This document shows, one piece after another, positions 32,624 to 40,133 of a stretch of DNA of 45,142 nucleotides. The position numbers were made by a program, and so were the translations under genes. The number at the start of each line of letters is the position of its first letter. Position 1 is the stretch's first letter. The stretch lies in contig CADCVQ010000164.1 in assembly GCA_902806175.1 (NCBI GenBank), forward strand, positions 1-45,142, read 5' to 3'. This stretch comes from an uncultured Solirubrobacteraceae bacterium. Its GTDB lineage: Bacteria > Actinomycetota > Thermoleophilia > Solirubrobacterales > Solirubrobacteraceae. The notes beneath the pieces are model-generated. The model worked only from the letters and a program-made list of their open reading frames with translations, was not told the DNA's origin and searched no databases.

Positions 32624-33313
32624 TCAGCCGCCGGAGGTGGCTGACGCACTCAGCAGCGTGAGCGCATCGAGCCCCACGAAGGCGGCGCCGAGCGGCTCGC
32701 CGGCCGCGAGCAGGCGCGTCCAGAGCGCGTCTGCGCCAGGCGCCTGCACGACCACGAGGAAGCGCCGCTGGCTCTCGCGCAGGATCGCGACGACGCTCGC
32801 GTCGCCGCGATCGCGCGCCACCGCTCCGTTTGCGAGCTCGCCCGGCAGGTTGGCCGCCGCGAGCAGCCGCGCGGCGCGCGGCCCGATGACGCTGAGGATC
32901 GCGACGGTGGAGCCGATGTCCTTGTGCGGCAGGTCCGAGCGATCGCGCCCCTTGCCGATCGGCGGGCCCGAGGCGAGCGCGCCATGCAGACCGACGAGCA
33001 GCGCGCGGCGCTGGTCGAGGCGCATGTACCAGACGCTGCGCAGGCGCCGGCCGGTGCCGGGCGCGAGCGCTGGATCGCCGAGCCGCGCGATCAGCGCGCG
33101 GTCGAGCAGGTTCTGGTCGCCGCGTAGTTCGAGCACGCCGTAGTCCGAGCGATCCGCGATGCCCACGCTCTTCATGCAGACCGCGATCTCAGCGGGAACC
33201 GAGCCGTAGTTGGCGGCGACGGTGTGCCCGTCGCGCTCGTGCAGCACCGCGCCGGCGGCCAGGCACGTCTGCGGAACCGACGGATCGATGCTCTGGCGCG
33301 AGGAGGTCTGCAC
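32624..33313 (-). CDS. GcvT/YgfZ-like folate-binding protein
   Basis: About 229 residues. The N-terminal part reads LAAGAVLHERDGHTVAANYG, then VGIADRSDYGVLELRGDQN, the start of the aminomethyltransferase (GcvT) fold. Later parts (DIGSTVAILSVIGPRAARLLAA, ANLPGELANGAVARDRGDASVVAILRE) continue it, and the length matches the sarcosine oxidase gamma subunit-like group. The catalytic domain is divergent, so a folate-dependent role is likely but not the glycine cleavage reaction for certain. Start uncertain: GTG at 33313 or TTG at 33355. Same strand as glyA, 57 bp upstream. Confidence 0.66.
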   Translation of the reverse strand: MQTSSRQSIDPSVPQTCLAAGAVLHERDGHTVAANYGSVPAEIAVCMKSVGIADRSDYGVLELRGDQNLLDRALIARLGDPALAPGTGRRLRSVWYMRLDQRRALLVGLHGALASGPPIGKGRDRSDLPHKDIGSTVAILSVIGPRAARLLAAANLPGELANGAVARDRGDASVVAILRESQRRFLVVVQAPGADALWTRLLAAGEPLGAAFVGLDALTLLSASATSGG

Positions 33314-33672
33314 GGTGGCCGTGGGGGCGATCGCTCGATCGGCGGGGCGACGCAACCGATCATAGGCCCTCGGCGGACCCGCAGGAGATCGTCTCTGCCA
33401 AACCCGGCGCGGGGGCGCCGCAGCTACGCTCGTCGCGCACCTGCTGCTGTGCCGCAGCTCGCCATGAGGCAGAGCGCGCTGCGGCAGCGGGCGGCGTATG
33501 GTTCCGTCTTGCTTGACAATCCCGGACCGCGCTGTTTAGCGTTGCTTGACAGCCGCTTGGGCCCGGGTCGACTCGACCGTCACGTCGAGGGCCGCCAGGC
33601 GCACGCGAGTGCATTCTCGCGCGCCTACCTGCTCGAGATCACAAACCGATTCACGCAACCGGGAGCCCGCAC
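33314..33672 (+). promoter_or_regulatory. metK upstream region with two TTGACA boxes
   Basis: The word TTGCTTGACA occurs at 33509-33518 and again at 33542-33551, giving two consensus -35 boxes. A weak -10 (TAGCGT, 33537-33542) lies 18 bp after the first. GGGAG precedes the metK ATG. A dyad GGTCGACTCGACC lies near 33567. I looked for SAM or SAH riboswitch cores and recognise none. The rest of the gap shows nothing I can name. Confidence 0.5.
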
Positions 33673-34902
33673 ATGAGTACGTTCGCCGAGGACGAGTATC
33701 TCTTTACGTCGGAGTCTGTGACGGAGGGCCATCCGGACAAGGTTGCCGATCAGATCTCTGATGGGATCTTGGATGCGTGTTTGGCGGATGATCCGTTGTC
33801 GCGGGTGGCGTGTGAGACGCTTGTGAATACGGGTCTTGTGGTGGTGTCGGGGGAGATTACGACGGAGACGTGGGTGGATATTCAGGCGGTGGTGCGCGAG
33901 ACGATCCGGGGGATCGGGTATATCGATGCGGAGCTTGGGTTTTCGGCGGATTCGTGCGCGGTCCTCAACGCGATCGATAAGCAGTCCGAGGACATTGCGT
34001 TGGGTGTTGATGCGTCGCGTGAGGCGCGGTCGGGGTTGTCTGAGGCTGATGAGTTGTTGGTCGCGGGGGCGGGTGATCAGGGGATGATGTTCGGGTATGC
34101 GTCCAGGGAGACGCCGGAGTGCATGCCGTTGCCGATCGCCCTTGCGCACCGTCTTGCGAAGCGTCTTGCGGATGTGCGCAAGGACGGCGCGCTTGAGTAT
34201 TTGCGGCCCGATGGCAAGACGCAGGTGTCGGTGCGCTACAAGGCGGGTGTTCCGGTCAGCGTCGAGAAGGTGTTGATCTCCACGCAGCATCGCGAGGGCG
34301 TCGAGGGCCGGATTGCGGATGATCTGTGGGAGCAGGTTGTGTTGCCGGTGCTGCCGGCGCAGTTGTTTGACGCGAGCGAGTTGCGCCGCGAGTTGTTGGT
34401 CAATCCGACGGGGCGGTTTGTGATTGGTGGCCCGGTCGGCGATTGTGGGTTGACGGGACGCAAGATCATCGTCGATACCTATGGTGGGATGGCGCGCCAT
34501 GGTGGTGGCGCGTTCAGTGGCAAGGATCCGTCGAAGGTCGATCGGTCGGCGGCGTATGCGGCGCGGTGGGTGGCGAAGAACATCGTTGTGGCGGGGCTGG
34601 CCGATCGTTGTGAGGTGCAGGTCGCGTATGCGATCGGGGTGGCGCATCCGGTCAGCGTGATGGTCGAGGACTTTGGGACCGGCGCGGTCAGCCGGTCGCG
34701 GTTGCAGGAGCTTGTCGATGAGCACTTTGATCTGCGTCCGGGATCCTTTCGCCAGGAGCTTGACCTGCATCGCCCGATCTATCAGAAGACGGCGGCGTAC
34801 GGGCACTTCGGCCGCGACGACCCGGACTTCACGTGGGAGCAGACCACCAAAGCCGACGCGCTACGCCAAGCCGCCGGACTCGGCGCCGCAGCGCTCGCGT
34901 AG
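33673..34902 (+). CDS. metK: S-adenosylmethionine synthetase
   Basis: The 409-residue enzyme makes SAM from methionine and ATP. Motifs are [39 protein letters not shown], and [22 protein letters not shown]. It is slightly longer than usual. Most of the gene, from about 33700 to 34790, uses many T-ending codons and TTG leucines (GAT, TGT, GGT, TTG, ATT) that its neighbours avoid. The last ~100 bp return to the GC-ending pattern, as does the surrounding DNA. This suggests transfer or recombination. Confidence 0.97.
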   Translation: MSTFAEDEYLFTSESVTEGHPDKVADQISDGILDACLADDPLSRVACETLVNTGLVVVSGEITTETWVDIQAVVRETIRGIGYIDAELGFSADSCAVLNAIDKQSEDIALGVDASREARSGLSEADELLVAGAGDQGMMFGYASRETPECMPLPIALAHRLAKRLADVRKDGALEYLRPDGKTQVSVRYKAGVPVSVEKVLISTQHREGVEGRIADDLWEQVVLPVLPAQLFDASELRRELLVNPTGRFVIGGPVGDCGLTGRKIIVDTYGGMARHGGGAFSGKDPSKVDRSAAYAARWVAKNIVVAGLADRCEVQVAYAIGVAHPVSVMVEDFGTGAVSRSRLQELVDEHFDLRPGSFRQELDLHRPIYQKTAAYGHFGRDDPDFTWEQTTKADALRQAAGLGAAALA

Positions 34903-34951
34903 CGCCGAGCCTGCAGGGCGCTGCCCGCGCCACCGCCTGACCTGGGGCTCG

Positions 34952-35617
34952 ATGACGTTGACCGCGATGCAGAAGGGTGTTCCGCCGCAGCGACCGCGTG
35001 CAGGCTACGCGCTGCCCGACGACGTCGGGCAGCGCCTGCGCAGCGTCCGCGAGGCGCGCGGGATCGGCCTGCGCGAGCTCAGCCGCCGGTTGGGCCTGTC
35101 GGCTTCGGCGCTGTCGCAGATCGAGACGGGCAGGACGCGCCCGTCGGTGATGACGCTGTACTCGATCGTCAGCGAGCTCGAGATGTCGCTCGACGAACTG
35201 CTTCGCGTGCCGGGCGCGCGGGCCCCGGTTTCTGCCCCCGTCATCCACGAGGCGACGGCGTCGCCGGTGACGCCCGAGGTGGTGCTGCACGCCGACAGCC
35301 GGAGGACGATCGACCTCGGGACCGGCGTGTGCTGGCAGCGCCTGACCCCCCTCGCCGAGCCGGACGCCGACTTCCTGTTCGTGACCTACGACGTCGGTTC
35401 GTCGTCGAGCTGGGAGCCGATCGCGGTGCGCCGCGCCGGCCGCGAGTACGGCCTCGTGCTCTCGGGCCGGATCCGGATCGCCCTGGGCCTCGAGGAGCAC
35501 GAGCTCGGGCCGCAGGACTCGATCGCGTTCGACACGTCGCGCCCGCACCGGATCGACAACGTCGGCGACGCGCCGGCGACCGCGATCTGGTGCATGGTCG
35601 GTCCGGCGGGGCGGTAG
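34952..35617 (+). CDS. XRE-family regulator with C-terminal cupin
   Basis: The 221-residue protein has a helix-turn-helix of the XRE type (VGQRLRSVREARGIGLREL, then SASALSQIETGRTRPSVMTL) at residues ~20-80. A cupin domain follows (DVGSSSSWEPIAVRRAGREYGLVLSGRIRIAL, then DSIAFDTSRPHRIDNVG). Such regulators sense small ligands in the cupin and often control nearby amino acid or polyamine genes. It follows metK by 49 bp; the ATG at 34952 is the likely start. Confidence 0.88.
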   Translation: MTLTAMQKGVPPQRPRAGYALPDDVGQRLRSVREARGIGLRELSRRLGLSASALSQIETGRTRPSVMTLYSIVSELEMSLDELLRVPGARAPVSAPVIHEATASPVTPEVVLHADSRRTIDLGTGVCWQRLTPLAEPDADFLFVTYDVGSSSSWEPIAVRRAGREYGLVLSGRIRIALGLEEHELGPQDSIAFDTSRPHRIDNVGDAPATAIWCMVGPAGR

Positions 35618-35841
35618 CCGGAGCCGCCGCTGCAGCCTCGCGTGAGCGAGCGGCCAGCCGCTACCCTCTGGCGACCGGCGGATCGCCAACTCGACTCGAG
35701 CGCCTCGGTGCTCAGCCCGGCAACGCGCGGGCCTTCGGGCCGGCGGCCAGTCCAGGTGGTCGGGAGTGTCACGTCAACCCCGGTGACACACACTCCGGGG
35801 ACGTAGTAGTTCAGCGGCGATCTATGACCGGGCGGTTTGAA

Positions 35842-35864
35842 CGGGCGGGCCTCTGGCTCGCCCG
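35842..35864 (+). terminator. GC hairpin downstream of the XRE-cupin gene
   Basis: CGGGCGGGC (35842-35850) and GCTCGCCCG (35856-35864) pair over 9 bp with one G-U, loop CTCTG. A second stem, GTGTCAC (35766-35772) with GTGACAC (35783-35789), lies upstream. The 277-bp gap from 35618 to 35894 holds no other gene-like frame except a 16-codon one starting at 35824. Confidence 0.5.
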
Positions 35865-35894
35865 GCCGCGTTAAACGGCGCCGGCCGGCGGCGA

Positions 35895-35999
35895 CTAGAG
35901 ATCCACGACGCCGAGCAGCAGAAGCAGCACGAGCGTCACGGCAGCGGAGAGCAGCAGCGAGCCGCCGCAGCCAAGCCTGTTGGAGAAGAAGAGGAACAT
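35895..35999 (-). CDS. 34-residue single-helix membrane microprotein
   Basis: The ATG at 35999 opens a 34-codon frame. It reads MFLFFSNRLGCGG, then a hydrophobic helix of about 19 residues (SLLLSAAVTLVLLLLLGVV) ending in DL. I recall near-identical short proteins, with the FFSNRLGC start, recurring across actinobacteria. The tight hydrophobic pattern and the conserved opening support a real gene despite its size. Function unknown; it follows an unrelated 94-residue gene on the same strand. Confidence 0.6.
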   Translation of the reverse strand: MFLFFSNRLGCGGSLLLSAAVTLVLLLLLGVVDL

Positions 36000-36044
36000 G
36001 GCGCAGGGGGTATCCCCCGCCCGGCGCGATCTGACTCGGTCGCG

Positions 36045-36329
36045 TTACTGCGGCGAGACGTCGTGCTCGCGCAGGTACTCGAGGTAGACGGGCCGCAGCA
36101 GCTCGGCGACCTCGCCCTCGCCGGCGTCGGTCACGTCGTCGATGTGCGCGCGCAGCGTCATCGCATCCGCCTCGGCCTCGTCGGTCTGACCGACGGCGGC
36201 CTCGGCGACCGGCAGGTCCTGCATCAGGCGGATGAAGAACGCGATGTCGAGGTGGCGCAGCGCGTAGCGCACCGCGAGGTCGTGCAACTCCTTGGCGGAG
36301 AGCGCGTCGAGCCGGTCGTCGTCGGACAT
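36045..36329 (-). CDS. Hypothetical acidic helical protein
   Basis: The 94-residue product is acidic and predicted helical: MSDDDRLDALSAKELHDLAVRYALRHLDIAFFIRLMQDLPVAEA in outline, then VGQTDEAEADAMTLRAHI, then a C-terminal helix ending EYLREHDVSPQ. It has no Cys and no signal peptide. I recognise no family. The ATG at 36329 was preferred over an upstream in-frame start because the upstream stretch is Arg/Pro-rich and unconserved in character. Confidence 0.65.
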   Translation of the reverse strand: MSDDDRLDALSAKELHDLAVRYALRHLDIAFFIRLMQDLPVAEAAVGQTDEAEADAMTLRAHIDDVTDAGEGEVAELLRPVYLEYLREHDVSPQ

Positions 36330-36523
36330 GGCGTGCAGGCTAGTGGACCTGTTTGCAACTTCTGCGGGCTTTCCGGGCGCCCGATCCGCGCCTGACGGCC
36401 GCCGCCGCCCGGGCGGGCCGGGTTCACCAGCACGAAGGCGGGACACCGCCGGCCGTCACATCACGGCTGGGCATCCCGCAAGATCTCGCACAACTTCCGG
36501 ACGCGCCCACAGTGGACGGCCCA

Positions 36524-36811
36524 CTAGATCCCGACGTTCCAGGGCACGACGCGGTGTCCGGTCACGATCGCGCCGGAGACGTAGGGATCGGCGGCGATGA
36601 ACTCGTCGATCTGCGCCGGGTCGTCGACGCGAAAGACGAACAGCGCCCCGATCGGCGGGCTGCCGAGCGCGCCGCCCATCACGATCCGGCCGTCCTGCTT
36701 CCACTCGCGCGCGAGCGCCAGATGATCGGCGCGCAGCGGCGCGCGCTTCTCGACGACGTCCTCGACGTAGTCGTAGAACAGGCAATGGTGGACGACCGGC
36801 TCGGCGGTCAT
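36524..36811 (-). CDS. YciI-like protein
   Basis: The 95-residue protein has the dimeric ferredoxin-like YCII fold. It reads HHCLFYDYVEDVVEKRAPLR, then DHLALAREWKQDGRIVMGG with the conserved His, then FRVDDPAQIDEFIAADPY with the conserved Asp, and a final VVPWNVG strand. Members are thought to be small hydrolases or binding proteins. Its ATG overlaps the stop of the upstream amidase (ATGA), so the two are coupled. Confidence 0.9.
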   Translation of the reverse strand: MTAEPVVHHCLFYDYVEDVVEKRAPLRADHLALAREWKQDGRIVMGGALGSPPIGALFVFRVDDPAQIDEFIAADPYVSGAIVTGHRVVPWNVGI

Positions 36812-38268
36812 TGCGGATCGGTCGGCGCCACCCAGCCGCCGAAGGCCCGCTCGAGCTCCAGCGCGACGGCGACCGCGACGTGGTCGCGATCCTGACCCGC
36901 GGCGGCCTGCACGCCGAGCGGCAGCCCGCGCGGGTTGAGGCCGAGCGGGATCTGCACCACCGGCACGGCCGCGAGATTGAAGACCGCCGTCGTCGTCAGC
37001 AGCCACGGCTTGCCGACGGTGCGCCCGTGGCGAGGCGCGACGCGCGGGTGCGTGGGGTGCAGCAGGACGGCGTCGCCGATCGCGGCCTTCATCTCCTGCT
37101 CGAACGCCTCGCGCGCGGCCGCCGCCTTGCGCAGAGAGCCCTGCGGCATCTTGCCGGTCATCCACTCGCTCATGAGCAGCAGCCGCAGCGCGCGCGTGTG
37201 CGGGCCCTTGCGCTTCAGCCCGGCGCGCAGGCCGACCTTCAGCGAGCCCTCCGCGACGATGAGGTCGGCGACGCTGACGCCCGCCTCGAGCTTGAGCACC
37301 GCGAGGTAGAGCTCCAGCGCGCGCTTCATCGACCGTAGCGAGACGGTCTCGACCGTCGCGCCGGCCTGCTCCAGCGCCTCGGCGGCGCGCAGCCGGGCGG
37401 CGCGCAGCTCGCGGCTGACGGGCACGAACGAGGTGTCTTCGCTGAGCAGGATCTTCGTAGCGGCGATGTCGACGCTCGCGGGATCGCCGATCGTCGCCTC
37501 GCGGATGTACGGGTCGATGCCATCAGGCCCGGCGATCACGCGCAGCATCGGGATGAGGTCCTCGGCGCGGCGCGTGATCGGGCCGATCGTGAGCATCTTC
37601 GCGGCGACCTCGGTCTCCGCGGTGGGGAACTGGCCCGTGCTCGGCACGAGCCCGGGAGACGGCTTGAGGCCGAAGACGCCGTTGAAGAATGCGGGGATCC
37701 GGATCGATCCGCCGATGTCGGCGCCGAGGCCGAGCGGCGAGCCGCCCGAGCCGACCGCCGCGCCCTCGCCACCCGACGATCCTCCGGCCGTGCGGTTGGC
37801 GCTGTAGGCGTTGTTCGTGCGCCCGTACTGGCGGTTCTCGGTCTCGATCCAGAGGCACAGCTCGGGCGTGTTCGTCACGCCCAGCGGGATCGCACCGGCG
37901 TCGATCATGCGCTGCACGACCGGCGCGTTGACGTCGATGCGCACGGCCTTGCGCGAGACGAGGCCCGCGCAGTTCGGCATGCCGGCCGTGGCGATCGATT
38001 CCTTGATCGTGCAGGGCACGCCGAAGAACGGCGGCAGCTCGTCGACGTGCGCGGTAGCACCGACGCGGGCGTCGGCGGCATCCGCGTCGGCGCGCGCGGC
38101 GTCGTAGCGATCGGCGACGACCGCGTTGATGCGCTCGTGCATGTGCTCGAGGCGTTCGATGTGCGCTTCGACGACGTCGCGCGACGTCGTCTCGCCGATG
38201 CGGATCGCGCGCGCGAGGTCGAGCGCGGATCGTTCGGTCAGAGCCTGGGCGGAAGCAAGGACGGCCAT
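36808..38268 (-). CDS. Amidase signature family hydrolase
   Basis: The 486-residue enzyme has the amidase signature. The catalytic Lys is in VPCTIKESIATAG, and the Ser-cisSer pair lies in GGSSGGEGAAVGSGGSPLGLGADIGGSIRIPA. SMKRALELYL and KPWLLTTTAVFNLAAVPVVQIP follow near the C-terminus. It hydrolyses amides of unknown identity in the cytoplasm. ATG 38268 chosen because the upstream codons are unconserved. Co-transcribed with the YciI gene and divergent from the peptidase gene. Confidence 0.93.
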   Translation of the reverse strand: MAVLASAQALTERSALDLARAIRIGETTSRDVVEAHIERLEHMHERINAVVADRYDAARADADAADARVGATAHVDELPPFFGVPCTIKESIATAGMPNCAGLVSRKAVRIDVNAPVVQRMIDAGAIPLGVTNTPELCLWIETENRQYGRTNNAYSANRTAGGSSGGEGAAVGSGGSPLGLGADIGGSIRIPAFFNGVFGLKPSPGLVPSTGQFPTAETEVAAKMLTIGPITRRAEDLIPMLRVIAGPDGIDPYIREATIGDPASVDIAATKILLSEDTSFVPVSRELRAARLRAAEALEQAGATVETVSLRSMKRALELYLAVLKLEAGVSVADLIVAEGSLKVGLRAGLKRKGPHTRALRLLLMSEWMTGKMPQGSLRKAAAAREAFEQEMKAAIGDAVLLHPTHPRVAPRHGRTVGKPWLLTTTAVFNLAAVPVVQIPLGLNPRGLPLGVQAAAGQDRDHVAVAVALELERAFGGWVAPTDPQ

Positions 38269-38365
38269 GGGCGCAGAATCTACAACCCGCGATGGCGACC
38301 GCACGGTAGACCGGAATTTGGGCTACTGCGGCGCCCGGCTCTCACGCGCGTGTACTCTCACCGGT

Positions 38366-39625
38366 GTGCAGGGCCAAGAGTCCCAGTCCGCTGAGCTCCC
38401 CGGCCCTGTCTGCGCCCGCACTGGTGAAGCCGACGGCGAGACCGTCGCGCGCTTCGCGGAGCTCATCGTGCGCTTCGCCGCCAACGTGCAGCCCGGCCAG
38501 ATCGTCGCGATCTCGACGGAGCCCGGCAAGCTCGAGCTGACGCGCGCGGTCGCCGAACGCGCCTACCAGGCCGGTGCGAAGTTCGTCGACGTCCTGCAGT
38601 TCGACCTGCACGTCAAGCGCTCGCGGATCCTGCATGCCGCCGAGGACACGCTGGACTACGTGCCACCGTGGTACGGCGAGCGCATGCTCGCCCTCGGCGA
38701 GCATCGCGCCGCGCGTGTCGCGCTTACCGGGCCATCGATGCCGGGACTGCTGAGCGACCTGGACCCCGTGCGTGCGGGCCGCGACCAGCTACCGTTTCTG
38801 CGCGAGTCAGCGCAGGTCGTCAACGCGCGCACCACGAACTGGACGGCCGTGCCGTGCCCGACGCAGCCGTGGGCCCAGTTCGTGTATCCCGACCTCGAGC
38901 CGGACGCCGCGCTCGCGCGCCTGTGGGAGAACGTGCTGCACATCTGCCGCCTCGACGAGGACGATCCCGTCGCCGCCTGGCAGGCGCGCCAGGACACGCT
39001 CGCCGGCGTCGCCGAGCGGCTGACGGGTCACCGCTTCGACGGACTGCACTTCGAGGGACCGGGAACCGATCTGCGCGTCGGCCTGCTGCCGTCCTCCCGC
39101 TGGATCTCGGCGCGATTCGAAACCGTCGACGGGATCGTCCACATGCCGAACCTGCCGTCGGAGGAGGTCTTCACGACGCCCGACCCGAGGCGCGTCGACG
39201 GGTTCGTGCGCTCGACGAAGCCGCTCGTCGCGGGCGGGACGATCATCCGCGGCCTGCGCGCGCGCTTCGAGGGTGGCCGCGCGGTCTCGATCGAGGCCGA
39301 CGCCGGCGGCGAGCTGCTCGCGCAGTACGCGCGGCGCGATGCCGGCGCGTGCCGGCTGGGGGAGGTCGCCCTCGTCGACGGCGAGGGCCGGATCGGCCCG
39401 CTGGAAACGGTCTTCTACGACACGCTGATCGACGAGAACGCCGCCTCGCACGTGGCGCTGGGATCGGCCTATGAGTTCACGGTCGAGGAGCAGGACTTCG
39501 ATGCGATCAACCGCTCGCAGATCCACATCGACTTCATGATCGGTGCGCCCGAGGTCGACGTGACCGGCCTCACCGCGAACGGCGAGCGGGTGCCGGTCCT
39601 GCGCGACGGCGCCTGGCAGATCTGA
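38366..39625 (+). CDS. M29-family metalloaminopeptidase
   Basis: The 419-residue protein matches thermophilic-type aminopeptidases of family M29 (AmpS/PepS). Seen are VQPGQIVAISTEP, a THxFDGLHFEGPGTDLRVGL-type region with LRVGLLPSSRWI, NLPSEEVFTTPDP with the metal-binding Glu residues, ASHVALGSAYEF with a His, and SQIHIDFMIGAPEVDV with His and Asp ligands. It removes N-terminal residues from peptides using two metals. The start is GTG at 38366 in the only consistent frame. A tRNA-Ser gene follows. Confidence 0.88.
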   Translation: MQGQESQSAELPGPVCARTGEADGETVARFAELIVRFAANVQPGQIVAISTEPGKLELTRAVAERAYQAGAKFVDVLQFDLHVKRSRILHAAEDTLDYVPPWYGERMLALGEHRAARVALTGPSMPGLLSDLDPVRAGRDQLPFLRESAQVVNARTTNWTAVPCPTQPWAQFVYPDLEPDAALARLWENVLHICRLDEDDPVAAWQARQDTLAGVAERLTGHRFDGLHFEGPGTDLRVGLLPSSRWISARFETVDGIVHMPNLPSEEVFTTPDPRRVDGFVRSTKPLVAGGTIIRGLRARFEGGRAVSIEADAGGELLAQYARRDAGACRLGEVALVDGEGRIGPLETVFYDTLIDENAASHVALGSAYEFTVEEQDFDAINRSQIHIDFMIGAPEVDVTGLTANGERVPVLRDGAWQI

Positions 39626-39665
39626 GGCGCCGGCGAGAGCGCCGCTCGGTAGCCTGAGCGCTCCA

Positions 39666-39752
39666 GGAGAGGTGCCGGAGCGGCTGAACGGGCACGACTG
39701 GAAATCGTGTGTGGGTTAACGCCCACCGAGGGTTCGAATCCCTCCCTCTCCG
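39666..39752 (+). tRNA. tRNA-Ser (anticodon GGA)
   Basis: The acceptor stem is GGAGAGG with CCTCTCC, discriminator G. The anticodon stem CACGA/TCGTG encloses the loop CTGGAAA with GGA. A long variable arm (typical of tRNA-Ser) and the T-arm GGTTCGAATCC are present. CCA is not encoded. It reads UCC and UCU codons. Confidence 0.96.
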
Positions 39753-39830
39753 CTGGCCGTGGCGGCGTGGTCGTGGCGTCTATGCCGCGCATGCCGCAGC
39801 AAATCCGCCACGACCGCGTCTTGAGCCTGA

Positions 39831-40100
39831 CTACGCCGCGTAGCGGGCGGCGGCGCGCGCGCGGGCCTTGGCGGCCTCGACGTCGCGATCCTTCGGCGGA
39901 GCGTTCGTGACGAGCTGATCGAGCAGCCGCGCCGATGCTGCCGCGACCTCGTCCACCGCCCGCGCGAACGCCTCGGCGTTGGCGGCCGACGGCTTGGAGG
40001 AGCCGCTGATCTTGCGCACGTACTGCAGCGCTGCCGCGCGAACCTCCTCGTCGGTGGCCCGCGGCTCGAAGTTGTGAAGCTGGCGGATGTTTCGGCACAT
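39831..40100 (-). CDS. DUF2277 family protein
   Basis: The 89-residue protein has the DUF2277 pattern: MCRNIRQLHNFEPRATDEE, ALQYVRKISGSSKPS, and a C-terminal helical part with APPKDRDVEAAKARARA. The family is small and widely conserved in actinobacteria; its function is unknown. It is separated by 33 bp from the ThDP enzyme gene that follows it downstream on the minus strand's far side. Confidence 0.9.
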   Translation of the reverse strand: MCRNIRQLHNFEPRATDEEVRAAALQYVRKISGSSKPSAANAEAFARAVDEVAAASARLLDQLVTNAPPKDRDVEAAKARARAAARYAA

Positions 40101-40133
40101 GCCGGAAGCCTAACGGCGCGCGACGCGCCGGCG

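Noticed and set aside
33364-33672. SAM or SAH riboswitch before metK
   Set aside because: No conserved core of any known class could be recognised by eye; only tandem promoter boxes are clear.
33625-34806. 393-codon minus-strand frame opposite metK
   Set aside because: Unusual Ile/Asn/His-rich composition arises from the odd codon usage of metK; no family features or ribosome site.
35761-35830. Fourth member of the structured repeat family
   Set aside because: It has a GTGTCAC/GTGACAC stem and a TATGAC word, but the boxes are about 59 bp apart rather than 82 and the rest does not match; treated as a plain stem-loop.
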